From Xenorhabdus indica (GTDB lineage Bacteria > Pseudomonadota > Gammaproteobacteria > Enterobacterales > Enterobacteriaceae), in assembly GCF_014467235.1 (NCBI RefSeq), contig NZ_NKHP01000005.1, positions 124,001 to 188,000 on the forward strand: DNA of 64,000 nt. Direction: 5' to 3'. This document shows positions 9,424 through 17,918 of this stretch, in pieces (position 1 is the stretch's first letter; every line of letters begins with the position of its first letter). Both the position numbers and the translations under genes were made by a program. The notes beneath the pieces are model-generated. The model did not search any database, was not told the origin of the DNA, and saw nothing but the letters and a program-made list of their open reading frames with translations.

Positions 9424-10109
9424 CAGGCGTCTCCTCTGGTGGCCTGCAATATTTCCCCCGGTACAAATCCGTTAAGATTATCCAGACCGTTTTGCCAGGC
9501 CAGCGTCAGGTAATCGACACCGCCAGACAGCGTTGAGGCTGTGCTGGCCGCCATCAGAGACAGCGAAACACCATCCTGTACCCGTAAGGCGATTTTCGCC
9601 GGTGATTTCAGGTTTTGTTCTGTCTCCTGTAAGACCAGACTTTCATCCGCCACCAATGTCAGGATGACCCGCGCCCGCAAAGGGGTAGCATCACGATCAA
9701 ACAAGGTGTAATTGACCGATAAGCCTTTCGCTCTGCCGGCAAAATAGCCGCGGTTTTCCCAACGCATTTTTCCCCATTTAATTTGCAGGAATCGCGTTTC
9801 ATTACTGGTGGCATCCACGCTGCACAATTGCTTAAGCTGCATTAGCTGAGCTTCAACAGGAGTTTTGTTGCCCGGCATCGTGGCGTCAAAGATCAGTTCA
9901 AGGGATAACCCTGCGGGCTTGGCCTGTACGTAAATGCTGCTCTGTTTTTCGCTATTAATCGCCTGGGATTGTTGATAATCCGTTTGATAATCCAGTTGCA
10001 AGGAATCGGGGTTATATAGGGCCTGAAGGGTGCCTGCCCGTATTTTTCCTTCCCGGTCTTTATAAGCGTTAATGGTCAGCTTCGCTAAACCACGTTCTAT
10101 TAAACTCAT
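9423..10109 (-). CDS. pvc7: eCIS LysM-containing tube adaptor (Pvc7-like)
   Basis: 228 aa from ATG 10109, which forms an ATGA overlap with the pvc6 stop. A GTG at 10118 is possible but less economical. The N-terminal part has the CIS tube-protein pattern ('ALYNPDSLQLDYQTDY', 'SLELIFDATMP', 'LKQLCSVDA', 'FLQIKWGKM'). The C-terminal 45 residues look like a degenerate LysM motif ending in 'NGLDNLNGFVPGEILQ'. In the particle it links tube, spike and baseplate. The family is well known from Afp7/Pvc7 and T4 gp53-like proteins. Confidence 0.87.
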   Translation of the reverse strand: MSLIERGLAKLTINAYKDREGKIRAGTLQALYNPDSLQLDYQTDYQQSQAINSEKQSSIYVQAKPAGLSLELIFDATMPGNKTPVEAQLMQLKQLCSVDATSNETRFLQIKWGKMRWENRGYFAGRAKGLSVNYTLFDRDATPLRARVILTLVADESLVLQETEQNLKSPAKIALRVQDGVSLSLMAASTASTLSGGVDYLTLAWQNGLDNLNGFVPGEILQATRGDA

Positions 10110-10303
10110 GGACGCCACCCTTCCTCATCGCGTAATGCCGCTAACACTTCGCGTTTAATTTTTTCAACCCAAATGGCTTCATCCAGACTTTCCTGAATCA
10201 AAGAATGGCCTTGTTGAGCGGATTCATTCGTTTGTGTTGGTAGTGTTGGTGCGGATGAAACCACTTTTGCCTGAATAATTAATTCTCTGATTTCTACTGT
10301 CAT
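10106..10303 (-). CDS. pvc6: eCIS small protein (Pvc6-like, DUF5908 type)
   Basis: 65 aa from ATG 10303, whose ATGA overlaps the pvc5 stop. The opening 'MTVEIRELIIQAKV' is the typical start of the small DUF5908 proteins found in eCIS clusters between tube and LysM genes. The middle is rich in Ser, Thr and Gln; the C-terminus is a charged helix (VEKIKREVLAALRDEEGW). Function is not established; it may help assembly. It is too small for independent assignment, but position and opening motif agree. Confidence 0.8.
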   Translation of the reverse strand: MTVEIRELIIQAKVVSSAPTLPTQTNESAQQGHSLIQESLDEAIWVEKIKREVLAALRDEEGWRP

Positions 10304-10758
10304 ACTTTGACTCCCAACCAGCACATATCCTGATAGCGCAGTTCAAGGGTATTCACCAAGATGGCGTTACTGTTCGCATCAAAGTCACTGGTTTGCCAGC
10401 GTACCGGTAAAGCGTTACTTAACGTCCAACTGGACAAAGGCAGTGAATTTTCGTTTAACAGCATAATCACCACATCTGCATAGGCGATTTTTTCACCGCG
10501 CAATACCCGATCAAACATCCAGGTCAAAGGAGAAACCGTCATCACACCACGCTCCAGCGTTAATGTGCCGTGTTGGATCTTCTCGGCCAGATAGTTATTG
10601 CGGGCGTTCTCGCCGCCTTGACTGTGTTGAGTGACTTGAAGTTCACGACTCAGACCAGAAATACGTTGAAAACGGATATCCAGCGGATCAGGAATACCAT
10701 TAAAAATAAAACTCGCCATAAAGCGGTGGGATACCACAGGGGTGTAATAATCGTTCAT
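10300..10758 (-). CDS. pvc5: eCIS inner tube / tube initiator protein (Pvc5-like)
   Basis: 152 aa of the phage tail-tube (T4 gp19-like) fold. 'SHRFMASFIFNGIPDPLDIRFQRISGL' is the conserved N-terminal strand pattern, with 'GTLTLERGVMT' and 'SWTLSNALPVRW' as internal tube motifs. It is a paralogue of Pvc1 and probably forms the specialised first tube layer next to the spike. It lies 15 bases after pvc4 and overlaps pvc6 by four bases. Confidence 0.87.
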   Translation of the reverse strand: MNDYYTPVVSHRFMASFIFNGIPDPLDIRFQRISGLSRELQVTQHSQGGENARNNYLAEKIQHGTLTLERGVMTVSPLTWMFDRVLRGEKIAYADVVIMLLNENSLPLSSWTLSNALPVRWQTSDFDANSNAILVNTLELRYQDMCWLGVKV

Positions 10759-10773
10759 TGTGCTCTTTCCTTC

Positions 10774-11982
10774 TTAAGACAAAAGCGCTCCCGTTTGGGT
10801 ATCAAATACCAAACTGATTTCGATAAATTCAGCAGGAGACAAGACGGCCAAAGCAACTTTCATGATCATTTTCCCGGCACAGATATCCTCTTCAGTCATC
10901 GTTTCATTTACGCCTAACAACACAGTAAATGCCTCATCTTCCCGCGAGCCATACAAGCCGCCCTGTAACCACAGTTGCCGTAACCAGTTGTAACTTTGCC
11001 CCTTACATTTCATCCACGTCAGCTCGTTATTAGGCTCAAAGAGGTACATACGGGCCAATTGCGCCAAATGAACAGTGACATAAGAAACCAGACGTCGTGT
11101 TTGCAGGTAACGCCACGGCGAGCTATCTCTGTTTTCCAGTGTGCGGCACCCCCACACACGTATGCCTTTGCCGGGGAAAGTGCGGATCACATTGAGTGAA
11201 GCGCCATTGGCGTTAAACAGCACACTCCCTTGCAGATAAGACTTACCCGGCCGAATAACCTGAGAGAGGGCTATATTGGCTGGTGCTTTCCACACGCCAA
11301 TTGCACTATCTGTGTGCTGGATAACTGCCGCAATCGCGGCGGTGGGAGAGAGCACGATATTTTGCAGGCTGGATATATCCTGATAAGTGGTTTCCAGACG
11401 AGGCCAATAAGCGGCTCCCCATTGGCGAAGCTCTGATGAGAGACCTTCCAGACATTGCCGGGCCTGTTCAACCTCATCCGGCGCATCCAGCAGCACAAAG
11501 AGATTGGCGCGGATCTGGCTCAATTTCAGTAGTGCCATCCAGCTTTCAGACCACAACTTGATCAAAGTGTGTTGATCATCAATGTCACTGTCATTCAGTC
11601 GGGCAATATCCGGTGCCAAAATCAGGGTAATCTGTGATTCCCCACCGATAGCTTCTGACACCGCATCAGACCCTAATGCTGTTATCAGTGCTTCGGCTTC
11701 TGCCTGGGTCATGTTTGCTGAGGGCATATTGCCTTGCAGCGGCAAAACAAAAGCCTGTTTCCCGCCATTATCGAAATAGTGTCTGACCGCCCATGCCATC
11801 AGATGATTATCACCAAAGAGCCGACTATATTCCACCAGATTGTCGATACGAACTGCGGTTTTTGCTTGTTGTGAATTGTGGGCTGTATAGCCGATAAATA
11901 CCGGCACTGCGCCAGGTATTTCTTGCTGACCTGTAGCAATGATACTTTCTGTTAAAGTTACGCCCGGTTGAATTCTTTCCAT
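10774..11982 (-). CDS. pvc4: eCIS sheath protein, third paralogue (Pvc4-like)
   Basis: About 402 aa. Three consecutive ATG codons begin at 11988; the third, at 11982, is best spaced (six bases) from AGGAG. Conserved contractile-sheath features are visible: 'PGVTLTESI' near the start, 'TAAIAAVIQHTDSAIGVWKAPANIAL' in the middle, 'KGIRVWGCRTL' and 'SSPWRYLQTRRL', and a C-terminal 'IMKVALAVLSPAEFIEISLVFD' strand for the extended sheath meshwork. It is the most diverged of the three sheath genes here and probably forms the first sheath layer on the baseplate. A 65-base gap separates it from pvc3. Confidence 0.9.
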   Translation of the reverse strand: MERIQPGVTLTESIIATGQQEIPGAVPVFIGYTAHNSQQAKTAVRIDNLVEYSRLFGDNHLMAWAVRHYFDNGGKQAFVLPLQGNMPSANMTQAEAEALITALGSDAVSEAIGGESQITLILAPDIARLNDSDIDDQHTLIKLWSESWMALLKLSQIRANLFVLLDAPDEVEQARQCLEGLSSELRQWGAAYWPRLETTYQDISSLQNIVLSPTAAIAAVIQHTDSAIGVWKAPANIALSQVIRPGKSYLQGSVLFNANGASLNVIRTFPGKGIRVWGCRTLENRDSSPWRYLQTRRLVSYVTVHLAQLARMYLFEPNNELTWMKCKGQSYNWLRQLWLQGGLYGSREDEAFTVLLGVNETMTEEDICAGKMIMKVALAVLSPAEFIEISLVFDTQTGALLS

Positions 11983-12047
11983 CATCATCTCCTTTCATTG
12001 GGTGAGATAGGCACTGCTAATTCAGTGCCTGGTTTTAATCTCGGAGA

Positions 12048-13496
12048 TTACTGAGCAACATCCTGCGTAAATTGCAGAACGATAAATTCAGCCGGTCGCA
12101 CGGCGGCCAGACCAACTTTCATGATCATTTTGCCGTTTTTAATATCGGTATCAGACATGGTGATACCCTGACCAATATGGACAAAATAAGCCTCTTCCGG
12201 TTTATCCCCCATCAAGGCATTTTTTTGCCAGAGGGTATAAAGGTATTGATCAACGGCAGCTTTGGCACGCATCCAGGTCGGTTGGTTATTGGTTTCAAAT
12301 AATACAGCTCGCAGTGCCTGACGGATATCGCGTTCAACAGAATTGAACAGACGGCGGACAGGAATATAGCGCCAATGGGTATCGTTAGTGTCGGTACAAG
12401 TACGGGCTCCCCAAACCATTATGCCTCGATCAGTAAATGAACGAATGACATTAATGCCTTTGTTATTCATGCTGCCTTGTCGTTCGTCATCGACTATATC
12501 CGTCAATCTTTTGATGCCGGTAAGTGCAACGTTGGCTGGCGCTTTCCAGACACCACGCTGGTTATCTGTTTTGCAATAAATTCCTGCAATGGCGGAACTT
12601 GGAGGAAAAATGAGTTCACATTGCTGTTTCTGCTGCAATTTGTCATTAATGTTCTGCGCCAGCGTCTTATCTTTTTTCCTGAGTTCATCCAGATTTTTCA
12701 GTTTATCTTTGCCTGATTCATCCTGATACCCACTGATAATAACGTCCTTATCGTCAGGCAAAGCAGATAATTTCAGGTTTGTTTCCAACAGAGGATAATA
12801 AGTGGCAACCTTAGCACCATTGCCTACACCAGGTGTCGGTTCACCATTGTGGCTATCTGCAATCAGAAAATAGCCTACTTTATCATCATCTAACAGTGGG
12901 CTGACTGCACCATAGACTTTATTTTTATAATTCCAATCTGCTTCTAGACAAACCAACAGCGTGATATCCCCTTTTTGTTCTATCACATTAGGAATGGAGG
13001 CCAGAGCCAAATCGTCACTGACATTGTTTAGTGGGTAGATATAACAAGCCCCACCCCCATTTTGAAAATAGAGCCTCAAGGCTTCTACGGCTTGAGATAG
13101 ATTGACGTCCTCAATATTGTGAATCCATTTTTGGGGTTCTTCTTCCTCTGCCGAGAGAGTCTGAACGTTGGGAGTCTCCTGGGTTTCAGTCTCTTTATTT
13201 TCGATTTTTTCTTTCTTATCCTGTTCTTTTTCTGTTGCGCCTTTTTTTACGCCATCAGAAGAAGAAGAGGCTTCAAGACTAGAGCGGATGATAATTTCTG
13301 TCACTGGCGTCAAAGAAAAAGAGGAAGTAAATTCAAGCCAATTGTTGATACGAATACAGGCTTGGGTTGGCGCCGCCGTTTTTGGGGTAAATTTGCCGAT
13401 AAAAACAGGCACGGCAGTTGGGCTGTTGCTAACAGACAATGCAAGGGATGCATCCTCTTCAATATAAACACCGGGCCCTTTTAAATTAGCTGGCAT
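12048..13496 (-). CDS. pvc3: eCIS sheath protein, second paralogue with charged insertion (Pvc3-like)
   Basis: 482 aa, well over 100 longer than the Pvc2 paralogue. Ends match the sheath family: 'GPGVYIEEDASLALSVS' at the start, 'GVWKAPANVALTG', 'GIMVWGARTC', 'WRYIPVRRLFN' and a final 'MKVGLAAVRPAEFIVLQFTQD'. The extra length includes a charged Lys/Glu-rich block at about residues 72-123 (rich in EKEQDKKEKIENKETETQE) and a larger middle domain at about 180-290. The charged block is absent from Pvc2 and Pvc4 here and is probably exposed on the outer surface. It lies between pvc2 and pvc4. Confidence 0.9.
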   Translation of the reverse strand: MPANLKGPGVYIEEDASLALSVSNSPTAVPVFIGKFTPKTAAPTQACIRINNWLEFTSSFSLTPVTEIIIRSSLEASSSSDGVKKGATEKEQDKKEKIENKETETQETPNVQTLSAEEEEPQKWIHNIEDVNLSQAVEALRLYFQNGGGACYIYPLNNVSDDLALASIPNVIEQKGDITLLVCLEADWNYKNKVYGAVSPLLDDDKVGYFLIADSHNGEPTPGVGNGAKVATYYPLLETNLKLSALPDDKDVIISGYQDESGKDKLKNLDELRKKDKTLAQNINDKLQQKQQCELIFPPSSAIAGIYCKTDNQRGVWKAPANVALTGIKRLTDIVDDERQGSMNNKGINVIRSFTDRGIMVWGARTCTDTNDTHWRYIPVRRLFNSVERDIRQALRAVLFETNNQPTWMRAKAAVDQYLYTLWQKNALMGDKPEEAYFVHIGQGITMSDTDIKNGKMIMKVGLAAVRPAEFIVLQFTQDVAQ

Positions 13497-13521
13497 AATA
13501 ATTCCTTATCAATCAGTATGA

Positions 13522-14592
13522 TTAATGCTGTTCTACATCTTGCGTAAACTGGAGGATGATAAATTCCGCAGGCCGAACAGCCGCCAGGCCGATTTTTACA
13601 ATCATTTGTCCTTGCTGAATCTGTTCTGGTGTCATCGTGATCCCCTTGCCAATCTGCACGAAGTAAGCTTCTTCTTCCTTACTGCCAGCCAATCCCCCTT
13701 GTTGCCATAAGCCATGAAGATAGTTGCTGATTGCCGCTCTGACACGTTCCCAAGTCGGCTGGTTGTTAGGTTCAAACATGGCGAAGCTCATGGCACGCTT
13801 AACATCTCGCTCAACGGTATTAAACAGGCGGCGTACAGGGACATAGCGCCAGTTATCATCATCTTGCAGTGTTCTTGCTCCCCAGACGGTAGCGCCGGTA
13901 TTGCTGAAATGTCGAATCATATTGATGGCACGACCGGAGTTATATGCACCCTGAACTTCATCCGTGATCAGAAATGCAGGCTCCAGACCCCCTTTCAATG
14001 CGATATTGGCAGGCGCTTTCCAGACTCCACGAGAGAGATCGACGGAAGCATAAACTCCGGCTATAGCCGCACTTGGTGGAATGTCAGTCTTGGCCCAATC
14101 AGCTTTCAGCCACGGGTAGTACACTGCGGCAAACGCTGTGGCGTCATATTTGTTCTTAACTGTCTCCGCATTCGCGATAGTCAACGCTTCTTCAGGACCA
14201 TCAAAAATGGTGAATAATCCTTTTCCCGGCTGACATAAAGTTGCCGCTGCTGTTTTAATATCTTCACCCGCTGCAACCAGTAAGGTGACATCATCTAAGG
14301 TTGGAATCACCTTTTCTAAGCTACTGGTCTTAACGAGGTAACAATAACCTCCGCCATTGGTGAAATACGCCCGCAGAGAAACTGACAATTTATCTGCTGC
14401 ATTAAAATTGCTTGATACCTTATTAAGATATTCCATCCAAGAACTAATTCGGAATGCGGTGTTTTCGGCAATAATATTATTTTTTTCATTCACTGCAAAA
14501 ACAGGAACAGCGGTGGCACTATGAGATACAGACAGCGCCAGACTATTTAATTCTTCAATATAAACGCCAGGATAACTGGTATTGGTTGTCAT
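13522..14592 (-). CDS. pvc2: eCIS major sheath protein (Pvc2-like)
   Basis: 356 aa, the compact sheath form, close to the usual Afp2/Pvc2 length. Motifs run in order: 'YPGVYIEELNSLALSVSHS', 'YFTNGGGYCYLV', 'PPSAAIAGVYASVDLSRGVWKAPANIAL', 'ATVWGARTLQDDDNWRYVPVRRLFN', and the terminal strand 'IVKIGLAAVRPAEFIILQFTQD'. It should form most of the contractile sheath around the Pvc1 tube. It starts 41 bases after the pvc1 stop, with pvc3 25 bases further on. Confidence 0.93.
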   Translation of the reverse strand: MTTNTSYPGVYIEELNSLALSVSHSATAVPVFAVNEKNNIIAENTAFRISSWMEYLNKVSSNFNAADKLSVSLRAYFTNGGGYCYLVKTSSLEKVIPTLDDVTLLVAAGEDIKTAAATLCQPGKGLFTIFDGPEEALTIANAETVKNKYDATAFAAVYYPWLKADWAKTDIPPSAAIAGVYASVDLSRGVWKAPANIALKGGLEPAFLITDEVQGAYNSGRAINMIRHFSNTGATVWGARTLQDDDNWRYVPVRRLFNTVERDVKRAMSFAMFEPNNQPTWERVRAAISNYLHGLWQQGGLAGSKEEEAYFVQIGKGITMTPEQIQQGQMIVKIGLAAVRPAEFIILQFTQDVEQH

Positions 14593-14633
14593 AAGAAATA
14601 CCCTTATACGAAATGATTAACTCTATCAATGCT

Positions 14634-15083
14634 TCAAACAGCCTGCATAGTTACGCGATCGGCTGTCAGGGTAATTTCTTGAACAGCGATGTCATTGCTG
14701 GTGGCATCAAAGGAAGGAGAAGTCAGCGAGGTAGGAAAAGCATTAGCAACATTCCAGGTCATTAATAACTCAGTGCCTGCATCATTGGTTAAGCTAATAG
14801 TAATATCTTTTTTCTCTACCTGATTAAGTTGGATAGAATTAATCCAGTCAAATAATTCCGTTTTGCCCGGAAAAACGCCCTTACGCAGAGTAATATGAAT
14901 AGGTTGACGCTGCCCCGGCATTTTGAACCAATTCCCCACGCCATCACGGTATTCAATGGTTTCATAATTAATATCCAGCCCTGAGACACTGTTAAATGGG
15001 ATTTTCTCATCGCCAACAGAAACAATGAAACGATAAGAGGGAATTGGATATTCAACTGCAATTTGAGATGTGCTTATAGACAT
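14634..15083 (-). CDS. pvc1: eCIS major inner tube protein (Pvc1-like)
   Basis: 149 aa from ATG 15083, chosen because AAGAGG lies just upstream and the N-terminus then matches the family length; the frame is open to 15167. T4 gp19/Hcp-like tube motifs are clear: 'YPIPSYRFIVSVGDEKIPFNSVSGLDINYETIEYRDG', 'ITLRKGVF', 'FDWINSIQ', 'LLMTWNVANAFPTSLTSPSFDA'. This is the first gene of the operon. The leader carries an ops element (15154-15165). Confidence 0.93.
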   Translation of the reverse strand: MSISTSQIAVEYPIPSYRFIVSVGDEKIPFNSVSGLDINYETIEYRDGVGNWFKMPGQRQPIHITLRKGVFPGKTELFDWINSIQLNQVEKKDITISLTNDAGTELLMTWNVANAFPTSLTSPSFDATSNDIAVQEITLTADRVTMQAV

Positions 15084-15153
15084 AATAGCCTCTTTTAAAA
15101 AAATGATTAGGGTTAATTTCTTTGAAATAGGATGTAAGACTATATATTTGGAG

Positions 15154-15165
15154 AAAGCTACCGCC
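15154..15165 (-). promoter_or_regulatory. ops element (RfaH recruitment site) in the eCIS leader
   Basis: Read on the minus strand the bases are GGCGGTAGCTTT, a full match to the ops consensus GGCGGTAGNNTN. The site lies 71 bases before the pvc1 ATG, in the expected transcript leader. RfaH-family factors load on RNA polymerase paused at ops and suppress termination and polarity in long operons. The sequence match is direct; regulation by RfaH here is inference. Confidence 0.75.
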
Positions 15166-15424
15166 ACAAAATGACAGTGAATATCATTCTGGAAATTTTC
15201 GTGGCCATATCATGCTTACATTGATATTTTCAATCGATACTTAAATCGATATCTATATCAATAATCATCGTGCCGAAAAATCTATAATGAGTACATTGCT
15301 AATAATGCAATTTGCTTTTTATGCAATTTAATTCCTGTGATAAAAATATTTTTGTTAATTGTTACCTTACAATGTTTAATATATGTTAAAAATAATTCAA
15401 TAAATAAAATATAAGATATTAATA
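15166..15424. other. AT-rich upstream region of the eCIS operon
   Basis: No convincing gene. The segment should hold the pvc1 promoter. It contains two nearby 'ATCGAT' motifs within 15226-15250 and several ATATC/GATAT half-sites that could bind a regulator. I could not place -35 and -10 boxes with confidence. Confidence 0.4.
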
Positions 15425-15568
15425 ATGAAAATAGAGTTAAATGAAAAGCTGCTATTAGGGTTATTAGGAAAGCGGCTATATGAAATGGAAAATGCAGATA
15501 TGATTTCAAAAACCGGGCCTGAATTGATATCTGCTCAAAGAACTATTATTGAGATAACAGTTCATTAA
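15425..15568 (+). CDS. possible 47-aa small ORF, function unknown
   Basis: The frame reads MKIELNEKLLLGLLGKRLYE, then a short polar middle with two Met, and ends in IIEITVH before TAA. Composition is balanced and Leu/Glu-rich, unlike random AT-rich translation. There is only a weak ribosome site (TAAGAT). It is divergent from pvc1 and convergent with the ydeP-like gene. I do not recognise the family. It could be a small accessory or a chance ORF. Confidence 0.3.
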   Translation: MKIELNEKLLLGLLGKRLYEMENADMISKTGPELISAQRTIIEITVH

Positions 15569-15599
15569 GCAGATCTGCATAAATAAAATGACAAACAAG

Positions 15600-17918
15600 C
15601 TATACAAGGCGCTGAGGTTCTGATTCATTCAGTTCAGTCAAGGATAATTTCACCGGAACAGATTTAGATGTTGGTGTACCCGTACCATTACCAATACTAT
15701 CCATCGGCACTAACGGGTTAGCTTCCGGGTAATAAGCCGCAAGGTTCCCGCGAGGAATAATATAAGGAACGAGTTTAAAGCCATGCACTTTACGCTCAAT
15801 ACCGTCATGCCATATTGTCTCGATATCAACCAGATCCCCTGCCTGATATCCCAATTGAGCAATATCTTCTGGGTTCATAAACAACACTTCCCGCTGGCCA
15901 TAAACACCACGATAACGATCATCCAAACCATAAATGGTCGTGTTGTATTGATCATGCGAACGTAATGTCTGCAAAGCAAAGGGGATTTCAGCTCCGTCGA
16001 TTTGTGGAAACAGTGTTTTTGGTAATGGTGCGTGGCTAAACTGGGCTTTTTTACTCGGTGTCAGAAAACGCAGTTCTGCCGCGGCATTGCCAAGATAGAA
16101 ACCGCCCGGCTGTTCACATTTTTTATTAAAGTCAGCAAATCCCGGAATAGTTGCCGCAATATGATCACGGATTTTGTTGTAATCTCCGGCTAATTCCAGC
16201 CAGTTAATTGTTGGGGTATTGCCCAAAACCGCATCGGCAATACCTGCAATAATAGCCGTTTCAGAACGTTGGGTATCAAATAGGGGTTTATTCACTCCCT
16301 CGGAAGCATGCACCATGCTGAAAGAGTCTTCTACCGTCACAAACTGTGCACCACTGAACTGGATATCCTGCTCAGTACGCCCCAATGCAGGCAGGATCAG
16401 AGCATCTTTTTTACCGGTAACAAGATGACTCCGATTTAATTTTGTACTGATATGAACAGTTAAGTCGCAATGCCGAAGCGCTTCTTCTGTACGTGGACTA
16501 TCAGGCGCAGCAGCGGCGAGGTTCCCTCCTAAAGCGATCAGCACTTTCACTTGATCACGCAACATAGCTTCCAGCGCTTCGACGACATTATGCCCGTGGG
16601 CACGAGGCGGTTCAAAACCAAAATGGTTTGCCAGGCTATCAAGGAAATATTGGGAAGGTTGTTCATTTATCCCCATTGTCCGGTTTCCCTGTACGTTGCT
16701 GTGACCACGAACCGGACATACGCCCGCACCGGGTTTACCTAATTGACCAAACAGCAATTGCAGGTTTGTAATTTCACGAACGGTATCCAGAGAATGTTTA
16801 TGCTGTGTAATCCCCATCGCCCAGGTACAAATAACCCGTTCGGCGTTCTGATAAATATCAGCAGCCTCGCGTAATTGTACCTGCGTTAAGCCTGATTGTT
16901 CTTCAATAAACGACCACTCAGTAGCAGCAACTTCCTGCAAATAAGCATCCACACCTTCGGTGTAGGCCGCAATAAAATCTTGATCAAAAATACCTGCTTT
17001 TCCGACATCCGTCAGTGCGGTATGGGTTTCTAAAAGTGCTTTGACCATACCCCGCACAGCCGCCATATCTCCACCCAGTTTAGGCTGATAGTAACGATGG
17101 CTAATATTACCCGCTATTGGCGTGATCACTTCGAGTGGTTTTTGTGGATCAGCAAAACGTTCTAAGCCGCGTTCGCGCAATGTATTGAAGGTGACAATTC
17201 TGGTGCCGTGCTCAGCGGCATGACGTAAGCTATGCAACATTCGTGGATGGTTTGTACCGGGGTTTTGACCAAATACAAAGATGGCATCAGCGTGATCAAA
17301 ATCATTCAGGCGAATGGTTCCTTTACCAACACCCAAACTTTCCAGCAACCCATAACCGCTTGCTTCATGGCACATGTTCGAACAATCCGGGAAATTATTG
17401 GTCCCCAATACCCGGCCAAATAACTGATACAACCACGAAGCTTCATTACTGGCCCGACCAGAGGTATACAGTTCCAACTGATTGGGGTTATCCATTGCCT
17501 TAATGTGTTTAGCGATAAGAGAAAAGGCCTGCTCCCAACTAATTGGTTCATAGTGATCCGTTTTACGGTTATAACGCATCGGTTCAACAACCCGTCCCTG
17601 ATATTCCAGAAAATAATCACTTTGTTGGTAGAGTTTACTAACGCTGTATTTGGCGAAAAATTGGTTGTCTACATGGCGACGGGTCGCTTCCCAGGTAACT
17701 GCTTTGGCCCCGTTTTCACAGAAGCTGAAAAGGCTTTTGTTATCATCTCCCCATGCACACCCCGGACAATCAAAGCCTTTGGGTTTGTTCATGCGCATCA
17801 GGTTAACCATGTTTTTTAATGCTTGTTTACTATCAAAAACAAAGCGTGTTGTTGCCTCCAATGAATCCCAACCTCCCGCAGCAGCACGATAAGGTTCTAT
17901 TTTTGTTTTGAATTTCAT
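15600..17918 (-). CDS. ydeP: FdhF/YdeP-family molybdopterin oxidoreductase
   Basis: 772 aa, close to E. coli YdeP (about 760). The start 'MKFKTKIEPYRAAAGGWDSL' and 'GFDCPGCAWGD' are characteristic. Further in are 'EPISWEQAFSLI', 'SNMCHEASGYGLLESLGVGKGT', 'DAIFVFGQNPGTNHPRML', 'GNRTMGI' and a C-terminal molydopterin dinucleotide-binding part with 'NPEDIAQLGYQAGDLVDIET'. The CPGC motif near residue 55 may ligate a cluster. In E. coli the protein is linked to acid resistance; its substrate is not known. It appears to be a single-gene unit, with no FdhD gene in the window. It ends near the small ORF beside the eCIS leader. Confidence 0.9.
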   Translation of the reverse strand: MKFKTKIEPYRAAAGGWDSLEATTRFVFDSKQALKNMVNLMRMNKPKGFDCPGCAWGDDNKSLFSFCENGAKAVTWEATRRHVDNQFFAKYSVSKLYQQSDYFLEYQGRVVEPMRYNRKTDHYEPISWEQAFSLIAKHIKAMDNPNQLELYTSGRASNEASWLYQLFGRVLGTNNFPDCSNMCHEASGYGLLESLGVGKGTIRLNDFDHADAIFVFGQNPGTNHPRMLHSLRHAAEHGTRIVTFNTLRERGLERFADPQKPLEVITPIAGNISHRYYQPKLGGDMAAVRGMVKALLETHTALTDVGKAGIFDQDFIAAYTEGVDAYLQEVAATEWSFIEEQSGLTQVQLREAADIYQNAERVICTWAMGITQHKHSLDTVREITNLQLLFGQLGKPGAGVCPVRGHSNVQGNRTMGINEQPSQYFLDSLANHFGFEPPRAHGHNVVEALEAMLRDQVKVLIALGGNLAAAAPDSPRTEEALRHCDLTVHISTKLNRSHLVTGKKDALILPALGRTEQDIQFSGAQFVTVEDSFSMVHASEGVNKPLFDTQRSETAIIAGIADAVLGNTPTINWLELAGDYNKIRDHIAATIPGFADFNKKCEQPGGFYLGNAAAELRFLTPSKKAQFSHAPLPKTLFPQIDGAEIPFALQTLRSHDQYNTTIYGLDDRYRGVYGQREVLFMNPEDIAQLGYQAGDLVDIETIWHDGIERKVHGFKLVPYIIPRGNLAAYYPEANPLVPMDSIGNGTGTPTSKSVPVKLSLTELNESEPQRLV

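Noticed and set aside
15282-15509. 75-codon minus-strand hydrophobic frame upstream of pvc1
   Set aside because: Very AT-rich, no ribosome site, low-complexity Leu/Ile/Phe/His composition; overlaps the better plus-strand small ORF.
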